This document shows, piece after piece, positions 1-7,473 of a stretch of DNA of 64,000 bases (position 1 is its first letter; each line of letters starts with the position of its first letter). The DNA lies in the NCBI RefSeq assembly GCF_018459925.1, contig NZ_CP075371.1, positions 4,402,001 through 4,466,000 of the forward strand, in the 5' to 3' direction. Origin of the DNA: Nocardioides aquaticus (GTDB lineage: Bacteria > Actinomycetota > Actinomycetes > Propionibacteriales > Nocardioidaceae). Under the pieces are notes generated by a model. It made no database searches. It saw only the letters and a program-made list of their open reading frames with translations, and was not told the origin of the DNA. The translations under genes were made by a program, and so were the position numbers.

Positions 1-693
1 GCGCCCGACGACCACGGAGTTCGCGCAGAAGGTGCTCAGCGCCTCCTCCTCGGTCAGCACCAGCGGCTCGGGGACCAGGTCGAGGAGCGCTGCGGCCGAC
101 GCGTCGTCGAGCGCCGCCGGGCAGACCATCGCCCGGCGGTCGTCGAGCGGGCAGAAGGCGAGGTCGAGGTGGTACATGCCGGGGTGGGTGATCCGTAGCC
201 CGCGCACGCGCAGGCCCAGGTCGGTGGCCAGCGCCTTGAGGGCGAGCTCCTCGGTGCGGGGGCCGTACCCGACGACGAGGTCACCGCCGAAGGCGAAGGC
301 GTCCCCGGCCTCGAGGTGTGCGCCGACGCCGTCGCGGCCGACGTACGACGTGCTCCACCCCGCCGACTCGAACCAGCCGGCGGCCGACCCGGTCTCCATC
401 CGGCGCTGCGGGTGGCGCATGTGCGACAGCACGACCCGGTCCCCGCCGTGCCCGGGCAGGGCCAGGCCGAGGTTCATCGCGTAGACCATGTCGGGGGCGT
501 CGTCGCGCTGCGGCAGGACGTCGACCCGGGCGCCGAGGGAGCGCAGCACGCGGACCATCTCGGTCCACTGGGCGTGGGCGAGCGCGCCGTCGGGCTGCAC
601 GGCCGGGTCCATGAACGGGTTGATCGCGTACTCGACACGGAAGGCCGTCGGCTCGACCGCGGCGTAGTGCCGTCCCCACGTCAGCTCGGTCAC
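1..693 (-). CDS. Dimethylargininase/amidinotransferase-family protein, C-terminus off window
   Basis: The family hydrolyses methylated arginines to citrulline plus methylamines, or carries out related amidino transfers, in the cytosol. The visible 231 residues show the fold's hallmarks: PDMVYAMN near residues 67-74, an EAGDAF acidic motif at 128-133, and GMYHLDLAF with the candidate catalytic His at 175. FCANSVVVG lies near 222-230. The nucleophilic Cys, which sits close to the C-terminus in this family, falls beyond the left edge. The GTG start at 693 follows a purine-rich GGAAGGGG ribosome site. The gene is divergent from the GntR regulator at 809, with a palindromic operator between them, so that regulator probably controls it. 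Arginine deiminase-like or N-succinylarginine hydrolase specificity cannot be excluded. Confidence 0.82.
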   Translation of the reverse strand, partial: MTELTWGRHYAAVEPTAFRVEYAINPFMDPAVQPDGALAHAQWTEMVRVLRSLGARVDVLPQRDDAPDMVYAMNLGLALPGHGGDRVVLSHMRHPQRRMETGSAAGWFESAGWSTSYVGRDGVGAHLEAGDAFAFGGDLVVGYGPRTEELALKALATDLGLRVRGLRITHPGMYHLDLAFCPLDDRRAMVCPAALDDASAAALLDLVPEPLVLTEEEALSTFCANSVVVGR

Positions 694-724
694 GCAGCAC
701 CCCTTCCCGCGACCACGGTCGCGG

Positions 725-737
725 ATTGTCAGACAAT
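725..737. promoter_or_regulatory. Palindromic operator for the divergent GntR regulator
   Basis: ATTGTCAGACAAT is a perfect 13-bp palindrome centred on position 731. It lies in the gap between the dimethylargininase start (693) and the GntR start (809). FCD-subfamily GntR regulators typically bind TTGTCNGACAA-like sites, and this one matches. It is 32 bp from the dimethylargininase start. That the neighbouring regulator binds it is inferred from position and motif. Confidence 0.7.
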
Positions 738-808
738 CGGACAAGATCAGTGTGCCGGTCCGGGCACCACGCGACAAGTCGGGTCGCCGGGTGGGCATGA
801 TGGGTGGC

Positions 809-1486
809 ATGCCCGGGCAGACGACGGCGTTCGCCACGCTGCACCTCGACCACTCCTCCACGGTCGACCGTGCCGCCGAGGAGCTGCGTCGTGCCGTCTT
901 CGAGGGCGAGGTCGAGTCCGGCACCCCGCTGCGGGAGGTCGCCCTGGCCGCCTCGCTCGGCGTCTCGCGCTCCACCGTCCGCGAGGCCCTCGGCGTGCTC
1001 GTGGCCGAGGGCCTGGCCACGCGGGAGCCGCACCGCGGCGTGAGCGTGGCCCGCCCGGCCGCCTCGTCGGTGCGCGACGTCTGCCGGGCCCGGCTGGTCC
1101 TCGAGGGTGCCGGGGTCCGCGGGTGGCGCGAGGCCGACCCGGCCGACCGCCGTGGCGTGCGCGAGGCGCTGACGCGCTACACCGACGCGGTCGCGGCCGG
1201 CGACTCCTTCCGCGCCCTCAACGAGCACCACCTCGCCTTCCACGTCTCCCTCGTCGCGCTCACCGGCAGCCCCCGCCTGGTCGCCGCGGCCGAGGCGCTG
1301 ATGACCGAGCTCAAGCTGGCCCTGGCCCAGGTCGACCGGATCCGCCGCAACACCCACGACCAGGCCGAGAGCCACACCGCGCTGGTCGCGCTGCTCGAGG
1401 CCGACGAGGTCGACGCCGCCGGGGCGTTCCTGTGCGCGCACCTCGACGACGCCGCCGTCCAGGTGATCGGCGCGCTCGGGCTGTAA
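809..1486 (+). CDS. GntR family (FCD subfamily) transcriptional regulator
   Basis: Cytosolic one-component regulator of 225 residues from the chosen start. An N-terminal winged helix (about residues 15-80) includes LREVALAASLGVSRSTVREA as recognition region. The C-terminal all-helical FCD effector domain carries the usual histidines in EHHLAFHVSL, ESHTALVALL and CAHLDD, which normally chelate a metal and bind a carboxylic acid. In-frame ATGs also occur at 797 and 800. I prefer 809 because CATGAT at 796-801 ends 7 nt before it, the leaderless spacing repeated throughout this window. The likely target is the divergent dimethylargininase gene through the 725-737 palindrome. The effector is unknown, perhaps an arginine derivative. 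Confidence 0.88.
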   Translation: MPGQTTAFATLHLDHSSTVDRAAEELRRAVFEGEVESGTPLREVALAASLGVSRSTVREALGVLVAEGLATREPHRGVSVARPAASSVRDVCRARLVLEGAGVRGWREADPADRRGVREALTRYTDAVAAGDSFRALNEHHLAFHVSLVALTGSPRLVAAAEALMTELKLALAQVDRIRRNTHDQAESHTALVALLEADEVDAAGAFLCAHLDDAAVQVIGALGL

Positions 1487-1549
1487 CGCTGTGTTACGTC
1501 ATCTGGGACGGTGTCGTGACACGGACCCAGATGACGTAACACAGCGTTA
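1484..1549. repeat. Perfect 24-bp inverted repeat (long hairpin) starting at a stop codon
   Basis: The arm at 1484-1507 is exactly complementary to 1526-1549. The 18-nt centre contains a further 5-bp stem (GTGTC at 1511-1515, GACAC at 1518-1522). The left arm begins with the TAA stop of the GntR gene. No T-tract follows, so it is not a classical intrinsic terminator, although such a stem could stop or process the GntR transcript. The next gene starts downstream on the same strand. Confidence 0.9.
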
Positions 1550-1623
1550 CAGCGGCGTGGCGGCGGTCGGGGGCGCCGGCGGCGGTTCAGGCGGCGTTCA
1601 GCCGGGGCTGGGAGGATGGGCGG

Positions 1624-2022
1624 GTGACCCGATTCCTCACCTGGCTGCTGACCACCGCCCTGGCCCTGGCGGCCGCGACCGCCCTGCTGGACGGGCTCCG
1701 CTTCACCGGCCCGCGCTCCGGGAGCGCCGAGATCGAGTCCAAGATCCTGCCGCTGCTGGCGGTCGCGCTGATCCTGGGCGTGGTGTCGGCGTTCGTGAAG
1801 CCGGTGCTGCAGCTGCTCTCCTTCCCGCTGATCCTGCTGACCCTCGGGCTGTTCCTGCTGGTCATCAACGCGTTCATGCTGATGCTGACGGGCTGGCTGG
1901 CCGAGCAGCTCGGCGTCGGGTTCCGCGTCGACGGCTTCTGGTCCGCGGTCGGCGGCGCCGTCGTGATCACCGTGGTCACGTGGGCCCTCGACGCCCTCCT
2001 CGGCACCGAGAAGCGCGCATGA
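1624..2022 (+). CDS. Phage holin family 4 (PF04020-like) small membrane protein
   Basis: A 132-residue, very hydrophobic protein with four predicted membrane segments (roughly residues 5-22, 44-62, 66-92 and 105-125) and almost no soluble domain. Size and pattern fit the PF04020 'phage holin family' membrane proteins common on actinobacterial chromosomes. These are usually not phage-associated and have no established function. GTG at 1624 is preceded by GGGAGG, and GAGGAT at 1612-1617 could alternatively be a leaderless -10. Its TGA overlaps the ATG of the phosphatase gene, so the two are translationally coupled. Nothing phage-like surrounds it. Confidence 0.72.
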   Translation: MTRFLTWLLTTALALAAATALLDGLRFTGPRSGSAEIESKILPLLAVALILGVVSAFVKPVLQLLSFPLILLTLGLFLLVINAFMLMLTGWLAEQLGVGFRVDGFWSAVGGAVVITVVTWALDALLGTEKRA

Positions 2023-2573
2023 GCAGCACCCCGACCGGGCCGGTACGCACGGGGCCCGCGCTCCCGTCGCCGCGCACCCCGGGCCGCTACTCCGTGGCGC
2101 TGGTCTGCCTGGGCAACATCTGCCGCTCCCCGATGGCCGAGGTCGCGCTGGCCGACGCCGTGCGCCGCGCCGGGCTGGACGACCAGGTGACGCTGCAGTC
2201 GTGCGGCACGGGCGCCTGGCACGTCGGGGACCCGATGGACCGCCGCGCCGCGGCCACCCTGGTCGCCCACGGGCTGGACCCCTCCGCCCACCGGGCCCGG
2301 CACCTCGACCCGGCGGACCCGTCGTGGTTCGCCCACGACCTGCTGCTGGTGATGGACGCCGCCAACCTCCGCGACACCCTCGCCCTGGGGCCCGACGAGC
2401 CCGACCGGGTCCGGTTGTTCCGCTCGCTCGACCCCGTCGGGACCGGGGCGGACGTTCCCGACCCCTACTACGGTGGCGACGACGGGTTCGAGGAGGTGCT
2501 GGGCATGGTGCGCCGGGTCAGCGACGTGCTGGTGAGCGCGCTGCCCGCGCTGCTCGCGGAGCGGCCGGGATGA
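2019..2573 (+). CDS. Low-molecular-weight protein-tyrosine-phosphatase family protein
   Basis: Cytosolic phosphatase of 184 residues with a roughly 20-residue N-terminal extension. The P-loop CLGNICRS gives the C(X)5RS signature (Cys30, Arg36, Ser37), and DPYYGG carries the general-acid Asp at about 148. The family hydrolyses phosphotyrosine by a cysteinyl-phosphate intermediate. Low-Mr phosphatases of this type have also been reported to act on ribulosamine 5-phosphates during protein deglycation. That is relevant because the next gene, overlapping by ATGA, is a fructosamine-kinase homologue. Whether this protein acts on phosphotyrosine, ribulosamine phosphates or both is inference. Confidence 0.9.
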   Translation: MSSTPTGPVRTGPALPSPRTPGRYSVALVCLGNICRSPMAEVALADAVRRAGLDDQVTLQSCGTGAWHVGDPMDRRAAATLVAHGLDPSAHRARHLDPADPSWFAHDLLLVMDAANLRDTLALGPDEPDRVRLFRSLDPVGTGADVPDPYYGGDDGFEEVLGMVRRVSDVLVSALPALLAERPG

Positions 2574-3427
2574 GGCGGACCACCGCCGTCCGCCGCGTCG
2601 AGGAGCTCCTCGGCGTCGCCGTCGTGTCCTCGGCCCCCGTCAGCGGCGGCGACGTCGCGACGGTGACCAAGCTGCGCGTCTCCGACGGCTCGACGGTGCT
2701 GGTCAAGACCATGACCAGCCCCCCGGCCGGCATGTTCGCCCGCGAGGCCGCCGGCCTGGGCTGGCTGGCCGAGCCGACCGGCGGGATCGAGGTCCCCGAC
2801 GTGCTCGCGGTGGCCGACGACGCGCTCGTCCTGCGCTGGGTCGAGCCCGGACGACCCACCGGCGACGCCGCCGCCGACCTCGGTCGCCGGCTGGCCCGCA
2901 CCCACGCGGCCGGCGCCCCGGCGTACGGGGGTCCCGACGGCGACGGCTGGATCGCCGGCCTGCCGATGCCGCAGCGCACCGCCCCGACGTGGGCGGAGTT
3001 CTACGCCGTACGCCGGGTGCTGCCGTACCTCAAGCTGGCCCGGGACCGCGGCGCGGTCGACGCCCGGGAGGCCGCCTCGGTGGAGGCCGTCGTGGGTCGG
3101 CTGACGGCACTCGTGCCCGAGGAGGGCCCGGCCCGGCTGCACGGGGACCTGTGGAACGGCAACGTCCTCTGGGCCGCCCACGGCACCCGGGTGATCGACC
3201 CGGCGGCGTACGCCGGTCACCGGGAGGCCGACCTGGCGATGCTCTCGCTCTTCGGGCTGCCGCACCTGCAGCGCCTGCTCGAGGCCTACTCCGACCTCAC
3301 GCCGCTGGCCGACGGCTGGGAGGACCGCACCGCGCTGCACCAGCTCTACCCGCTGCTGGTGCACGCCTGCCTGTTCGGCGGCGGCTACGGCGCCCGCGCG
3401 GCACGAGCGGCCCGCCGCTACCTCTGA
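2570..3427 (+). CDS. Fructosamine/ribulosamine 3-kinase family protein
   Basis: Kinase of 285 residues with the FN3K/aminoglycoside-phosphotransferase fold. It has the N-terminal pattern of FN3K homologues (SGGDVATVTKLRV), an ATP-lobe lysine in LVKTM, and the catalytic loop HGDLWNGNVLW near residue 190 followed by the metal-binding IDPAAYAGHREADLAM. Bacterial homologues phosphorylate ketosamines on glycated proteins so the adduct falls off, a protein-repair reaction. The ATG overlaps the phosphatase stop, and the pair plausibly works sequentially on sugar-phosphate adducts. The tail overlaps the convergent gene at 3418 by 10 bp. An aminoglycoside kinase is less likely. Confidence 0.87.
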   Translation: MRRTTAVRRVEELLGVAVVSSAPVSGGDVATVTKLRVSDGSTVLVKTMTSPPAGMFAREAAGLGWLAEPTGGIEVPDVLAVADDALVLRWVEPGRPTGDAAADLGRRLARTHAAGAPAYGGPDGDGWIAGLPMPQRTAPTWAEFYAVRRVLPYLKLARDRGAVDAREAASVEAVVGRLTALVPEEGPARLHGDLWNGNVLWAAHGTRVIDPAAYAGHREADLAMLSLFGLPHLQRLLEAYSDLTPLADGWEDRTALHQLYPLLVHACLFGGGYGARAARAARRYL

Positions 3428-3888
3428 GGACCGCGGGGCAGCCGCAGCCGGGCGGCGTCGGCCAGGCCCGTGCCGTCGCGGACCACCACCGTCACCACGG
3501 CCGGTGCCCGGCCGGTCAGCCGCACCCGGGGAGCCGCACGCGCCCCGTCGTCGTGGCGCCCGTCGCCGTCGAGGTCCCACCGGTAGGTGAGCGCGCCCCC
3601 GTCGGGGTCGCTCGACGCGGAGGCGTCGAGGCCGACCAGGACCGGCGCCCGTCCGCCACCGGTGACCTCGGGCACCCGCAGCACCCGCGCCACCACCACC
3701 GCCTCCGGGGGCCCTCCGGGTGCCGCGGCGGCGCCGACCGGGGTGGCCGTCACCGGCCCGGGGGCGCCGCCCGGGGTCCGGGTCAGCGCGATCACGGCGG
3801 CCGCGACGACGACCACGACCGCGAAGGAGACCAGCACCGGTAGCCGGCCCGGGGCTCCCCCCAGGGTCGGTCGGTCCGATCGAGCCAT
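3418..3888 (-). CDS. Membrane-anchored PKD-like domain protein
   Basis: A 156-residue protein with a basic N-terminus and one transmembrane segment (about residues 18-36), which should act as an uncleaved anchor. An extracytoplasmic domain follows, with [23 protein letters not shown], a PKD-type immunoglobulin fold motif with an acidic Ca-binding-like loop. PKD modules are usually adhesive or spacer domains, and no catalytic residues are visible. Start ATG at 3888 follows a G-rich ribosome site (GGGGGGA). The stop TAG overlaps the end of the convergent kinase gene. The exact function is unknown. Confidence 0.72.
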   Translation of the reverse strand: MARSDRPTLGGAPGRLPVLVSFAVVVVVAAAVIALTRTPGGAPGPVTATPVGAAAAPGGPPEAVVVARVLRVPEVTGGGRAPVLVGLDASASSDPDGGALTYRWDLDGDGRHDDGARAAPRVRLTGRAPAVVTVVVRDGTGLADAARLRLPRGPQR

Positions 3889-3962
3889 GCACGTCCCCCC
3901 GTGTCCGGGCCGGAGCCGGGCCCGCTGACGGCGTGATGCTAGACCAGCGGCGCGGGTCGCCT

Positions 3963-3984
3963 CTCAGGCACGCCTCAGCCCCGG
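3963..3984 (+). promoter_or_regulatory. Direct repeats upstream of the mprA-like gene
   Basis: CTCAG occurs at 3963-3967 and again at 3974-3978, an 11-bp (one helical turn) spacing. They lie just upstream of a leaderless -10 (CACAGT, 3989-3994) for the response regulator. OmpR-family regulators, including mycobacterial MprA, bind such tandem half-sites, so this may be an autoregulatory box. It is short and GC-rich, so a chance match is possible. Confidence 0.35.
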
Positions 3985-4001
3985 CTGGCACAGTGGGGTG
4001 G

Positions 4002-4721
4002 GTGAGCACCCCCGCGAGCAGCGCGCCCGGCGCCGAGCGACCCCGCGTGCTCGTCGTCGAGGACGACCGCGCGGTGCGGGAGTCGCTGCGCCGCTCGCTG
4101 GAGTTCAACGGGTACGCCGTCCGCCTCGCCGCGGACGGCGCGGAGGCGCTGGCCGTGATCGGCGAGACCGACCCGGCCGTGGTCGTGATGGACGTGATGA
4201 TGCCGCGCCTCGACGGCCTCGAGGCGACCCGCGCGCTCCGGGCGGCCGGCAACGACGTGCCCCTGCTCGTGCTCACCGCCCGCGACGCGGTCGGCGACCG
4301 GGTCGAGGGCCTCGACGCCGGCGCCGACGACTACCTCACCAAGCCGTTCGCGCTGCAGGAGCTGCTGGCCCGGCTCCGCGCGCTGCTGCGCCGGACCACG
4401 CCCACCCCCGGCGAGGACGACGAGGTGCTGGCCTTCAGCGACCTGACGATGAACGTCGCGACCCGCGAGGTCGACCGGGCCGGTCGCAGCATCGACCTGA
4501 CCCGCACCGAGTTCGCGCTGCTGGAGATGTTCCTGCGCCGGCCCCGGCGGGTGCTCGACCGCTCGTTCATCCTCGAGGAGGTCTGGGGCTTCGACTTCCC
4601 GACCAGCGCCAACTCCCTCGAGGTCTACGTCGGCTACGTCCGCCGCAAGACCGAGGCGGCCGGCGAGCACCGCCTGATCCACACGGTGCGCGGCGTCGGC
4701 TACGTCCTCAAGGCCGGCTGA
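4002..4721 (+). CDS. mprA: MprA-like OmpR-family response regulator
   Basis: A 239-residue regulator: receiver domain (about 15-130) with phospho-acceptor Asp64 in [12 protein letters not shown] and the conserved Lys in LTKPF, then a winged-helix DNA-binding domain. The C-terminal half matches mycobacterial MprA closely by eye ([48 protein letters not shown]). GTG at 4002 is chosen because CACAGT at 3989-3994 ends 7 nt before it. The next gene, a kinase, starts one base after this stop. In mycobacteria MprAB responds to envelope stress and regulates sigma factors. A similar role here is inferred, because the pepD gene that adjoins mprAB there is absent. Confidence 0.9.
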   Translation: MSTPASSAPGAERPRVLVVEDDRAVRESLRRSLEFNGYAVRLAADGAEALAVIGETDPAVVVMDVMMPRLDGLEATRALRAAGNDVPLLVLTARDAVGDRVEGLDAGADDYLTKPFALQELLARLRALLRRTTPTPGEDDEVLAFSDLTMNVATREVDRAGRSIDLTRTEFALLEMFLRRPRRVLDRSFILEEVWGFDFPTSANSLEVYVGYVRRKTEAAGEHRLIHTVRGVGYVLKAG

Positions 4722-4722
4722 G

Positions 4723-6174
4723 GTGCGCCGGCGCCGCTGGCACTACCGCCGGTCCCTGGCCAGCCGAGTGATCGGGCTGACCACGATGGCGGTCGGCCTG
4801 ACGGTCGCCCTGGTGGCGTTCGCTGCCTACATGACCGTGCGCTCCCAGCTGCAGAGCACGCTCGACGAGTCGCTGATGACCCGCGCCGAGCAGGCCGCGT
4901 CCTCGCCGGCGCTGGGCGAGCTGACCAGGCAGGCGCAGGTGCCGTCGGCGGCGCTGGGCGCCGCCGACGTCCGGATCGCGTTCCTGTACGCCGACGACGT
5001 GCGGGTGCACACCTACGACTACGGCCCGCCGCTGTCGCTGGGCCAGTCGCCGCCCGAGGTCGAGGTCGCCGAGGGCGAGCGGGCCTCCAGCCTGCGCACC
5101 GTCGCCGCGACCACGGGGGAGGACTACCGGATCGCGGCCGTCCCGGCGCCCGACGGCGGCACCGCCCTGCTGATCGCGCAGTCCCTGGACTCCCAGCAGC
5201 AGGTCCTGGCGCGGCTGGGCGCCGTGATGCTCGTCTTCGGCCTGCTCGGCGTCGCGGTCGCCGGGGCAGCCGGGTGGGCGGTGGCCAGCAACGGGCTGCG
5301 GCCCGTGCGCCGCCTGACCCGGTCGGTGGAGCGGATCGCGCGCACCGAGGACCTCACCCCGATGCCGGTCGAGGGCGACGACGAGATCGCCCGCCTGGCC
5401 GCCGCCTTCAACCAGATGCTGTCGGCGCTCGCCGCCTCCCGGGACCGTCAGCGCCAGCTCGTGGCCGACGCCGGGCACGAGCTGCGCACCCCGCTGACCT
5501 CGCTGCGCACCAACCTCGACCTGCTGAGCCAGGCCGAGTCCGGCGACCTGGGACCGGTGCTGCCCTCGGAGACCCGACGCGAGCTCATCGAGGACGTCCG
5601 CGCGCAGATCGAGGAGCTCACCACCCTGATCGGCGACCTCGTCCAGCTCGCCCGCGACGACGGCGTGAAGCCGGCGATCGAGCCCGTCGAGCTGGCCGGC
5701 GTCGTGCACAACGCCGTGGCCCGGGTACGCCTGCGCGCGCCCTCGGTCCGCCTCGACGTCGAGGTGGAGCCGTGGTGGGTGGTCGGCGACGCCGCCACCC
5801 TGGAGCGCGCCGTGACGAACCTGCTCGACAACGCCGCGAAGTGGAGCCCCACCGGCGGCACCGTGACCGCCCGGATGCGCGACGGCGTGCTGACCGTCGA
5901 CGACGAGGGACCGGGCGTGGCCGAGCACGACCGCCCGCACGTCTTCGAGCGGTTCTGGCGCGCCGAGGAGTCCCGGTCGATGCCCGGCTCGGGCCTGGGG
6001 CTCTCGATCGTGCAGCAGGCCGCCCGTCGGCACTCGGGCGACGTCGAGGTGACCGCCTCCCCGGCCGGCGGTGCACGCTTCGTGCTCACGCTGCCCGGCA
6101 ACCGCCAGCCGCTGACGGTCGACCCCGACGCCGACGCCGGCGCCGACGTGCTGCAGGAGACCCTCGGCGGCTGA
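4723..6174 (+). CDS. mprB: MprB-like membrane sensor histidine kinase
   Basis: A 483-residue inner-membrane kinase with two transmembrane segments (about 17-38 and 165-187) enclosing a periplasmic sensor domain. A HAMP linker follows, then the dimerisation box with the phospho-accepting His at about 252 in DAGHELRTPLTSLRTN, and a HATPase domain with N-box NLLDNAAKWS, VDDEGPGV and SGLGLSIV. It should phosphorylate the response regulator encoded one base upstream. GTG start at 4723. The DAGHELRTPLTSLRTN box is the MprB type. The signal is probably envelope damage, inferred from family. Confidence 0.9.
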   Translation: MRRRRWHYRRSLASRVIGLTTMAVGLTVALVAFAAYMTVRSQLQSTLDESLMTRAEQAASSPALGELTRQAQVPSAALGAADVRIAFLYADDVRVHTYDYGPPLSLGQSPPEVEVAEGERASSLRTVAATTGEDYRIAAVPAPDGGTALLIAQSLDSQQQVLARLGAVMLVFGLLGVAVAGAAGWAVASNGLRPVRRLTRSVERIARTEDLTPMPVEGDDEIARLAAAFNQMLSALAASRDRQRQLVADAGHELRTPLTSLRTNLDLLSQAESGDLGPVLPSETRRELIEDVRAQIEELTTLIGDLVQLARDDGVKPAIEPVELAGVVHNAVARVRLRAPSVRLDVEVEPWWVVGDAATLERAVTNLLDNAAKWSPTGGTVTARMRDGVLTVDDEGPGVAEHDRPHVFERFWRAEESRSMPGSGLGLSIVQQAARRHSGDVEVTASPAGGARFVLTLPGNRQPLTVDPDADAGADVLQETLGG

Positions 6175-6181
6175 GCACCAC

Positions 6182-6198
6182 CTCGGGCCTCACCCGAG
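6182..6198. terminator. Small hairpin between convergent mprB and pabB ends
   Basis: CTCGGG (6182-6187) pairs with CCCGAG (6193-6198) across a 5-nt loop, at the junction of two convergent genes. There is no T-tract. It is a weak bidirectional terminator candidate judged on position alone. Confidence 0.35.
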
Positions 6199-7473
6199 CA
6201 GCGCCGCCCGCAGCCGGGCGGCCTTCCAGCGCGACTCCTCCCACTCCTGGGCGGCCGTCGACTGCACGGTGACGCCGCCACCGGTGCCGAGCCGCCAGCG
6301 ACCGTCGCCGGCGGTGGTGAGGGTGCGGATCACGACGCCGAGGTCGGCCCGGCCGTCGGCGCCGACCCACCCGACCGCCCCGGCGTACGGGCCGCGGGGC
6401 GAGCCCTCCACGGCACCGATCACCTCCATCGTGCGGCGCTTGGGGGCCCCGGTCATCGACCCCGCCGGGAACAGCGAGCGCAGCGCCCCGACCGTGGTGA
6501 CCTCGGGCCGCAGCCGGGCCCGGACGGTCGAGACGAGCTGGTGGACCCCGGCGTACGACTCGACGGCCATCAACGAGGGCACCTCCACCGACCCCGGTTC
6601 CCCGACCACCGCGAGGTCGTGGCGCAGCAGGTCGACGATCATCAGGTTCTCGGCGCGGAAGCGGGGCTCGACGGCCAGGCGGGCGGCCAGCGCCGCGTCG
6701 CGGACCGGGTCGGCGTCGCGGGGCAGGGTGCCCTTGATCGGCCGGGTCTCGATGCTCCGTGACCCGTCGGGGGCGAGGTCGACGCGGGCGTACCGCTCGG
6801 GCGAGGAGCCCAGCATCCAGCCGCGCGCGCCCGGGAGGTCGTGGCGGACCAGGGCGGCGTACGGCGCGGGGCTCCCGGCCCGCAGCGCCGCGTAGGCGTC
6901 GAGCGGCCGGCGGTCGGAGAGGAGGTCCTCGCGGTAGGTCAGGTTCACCTCGTAGGTGTTGCCCGCGTGCAGCTGCTCCTGGACCTCGGCGAACGCGGCG
7001 GCGTACCAGGCGGGCACGTCGGCGTCCGGGGGCGTCCCGGCCGAGGGGGTCGTGTGCCCGAGCACGGTGCCGGGACCGTGCTCGGGCACACGACCCCCGT
7101 CGGGGCGGACCGCCACCCAGCGCGAGGGGCGCATCCACACCGCGTCGGGCAGCCCGCCGGCCGGTCCGTCCCGGCCGGACCCGCCGGTCAGCGCGGGCAG
7201 GTCCGGGCGGGCGGCGTACCCCGCCCAGCCGACCCACCGGGCGTCGGGCGGCCCGTCGGCCAGCGCGGCCTCCAGGGCGGTGAACGGGTCGTCGCCGACC
7301 ACCTCGGCGCGGCCGTGCGCGTGCCGGGTGACGGTGCGCGTCACCGCGTCGTAGGTCAGCGAGGGGTCCGCCTCGTCGAGCAGCCCGAGCCACGGACCGT
7401 CGGTCCACGGCCCGTCCAGCCAGGCGCTGCGCGGGTGGGCCCCGACCGCGGCGAGCGCCTCGGCCGGGCTCAC
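6190..7473 (-). CDS. pabB: Aminodeoxychorismate synthase component I (PabB-like)
   Basis: Chorismate-binding enzyme of 427 residues. With a PabA amidotransferase it converts chorismate and glutamine-derived ammonia to 4-amino-4-deoxychorismate for folate or other p-aminobenzoate products. Motifs of the C-terminal catalytic domain are clear: HAGNTYEVNLTYRE, SSPERYARV, ETRPIKGTLPR, ENLMIVDLLRHDL, and LFPAGSMTGAPKRRTMEVI. The PIKGT lysine is typical of PabB rather than TrpE. GTG at 7473 overlaps the PabA stop (GTGA). Residues 126-143, just before the catalytic domain, are encoded by a perfect 24-bp inverted repeat, an apparent in-frame insertion in a linker. Confidence 0.88.
   Translation of the reverse strand: MSPAEALAAVGAHPRSAWLDGPWTDGPWLGLLDEADPSLTYDAVTRTVTRHAHGRAEVVGDDPFTALEAALADGPPDARWVGWAGYAARPDLPALTGGSGRDGPAGGLPDAVWMRPSRWVAVRPDGGRVPEHGPGTVLGHTTPSAGTPPDADVPAWYAAAFAEVQEQLHAGNTYEVNLTYREDLLSDRRPLDAYAALRAGSPAPYAALVRHDLPGARGWMLGSSPERYARVDLAPDGSRSIETRPIKGTLPRDADPVRDAALAARLAVEPRFRAENLMIVDLLRHDLAVVGEPGSVEVPSLMAVESYAGVHQLVSTVRARLRPEVTTVGALRSLFPAGSMTGAPKRRTMEVIGAVEGSPRGPYAGAVGWVGADGRADLGVVIRTLTTAGDGRWRLGTGGGVTVQSTAAQEWEESRWKAARLRAALLG
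7045..7098. repeat. Perfect 24-bp palindromic element inside pabB
   Basis: 7045-7068 is exactly complementary to 7075-7098, with loop GCCGGG. The element lies in frame within PabB. Its first 22 bases after the leading GG match the element at 26673 in the biotin carboxylase gene at 20 of 22 positions. It therefore belongs to a dispersed palindromic family and is not a random hairpin. Confidence 0.9.

Noticed and set aside
281-1539. Long open frames on both strands across the GntR gene and its upstream gap
   Set aside because: They are Arg/Gly/Ala-rich shadow frames created by the GC-rich third-position bias. None resembles a protein family, and they overlap a clear GntR gene and the dimethylargininase gene.
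1484-1549. A CRISPR repeat or small RNA gene at the long hairpin
   Set aside because: There is one copy only, no spacer array, no cas gene and no promoter in front of it.
1624-2022. A phage lysis module, suggested by the holin-family protein
   Set aside because: No endolysin, integrase, portal or other phage gene is nearby. The family is common on actinobacterial chromosomes outside prophages.
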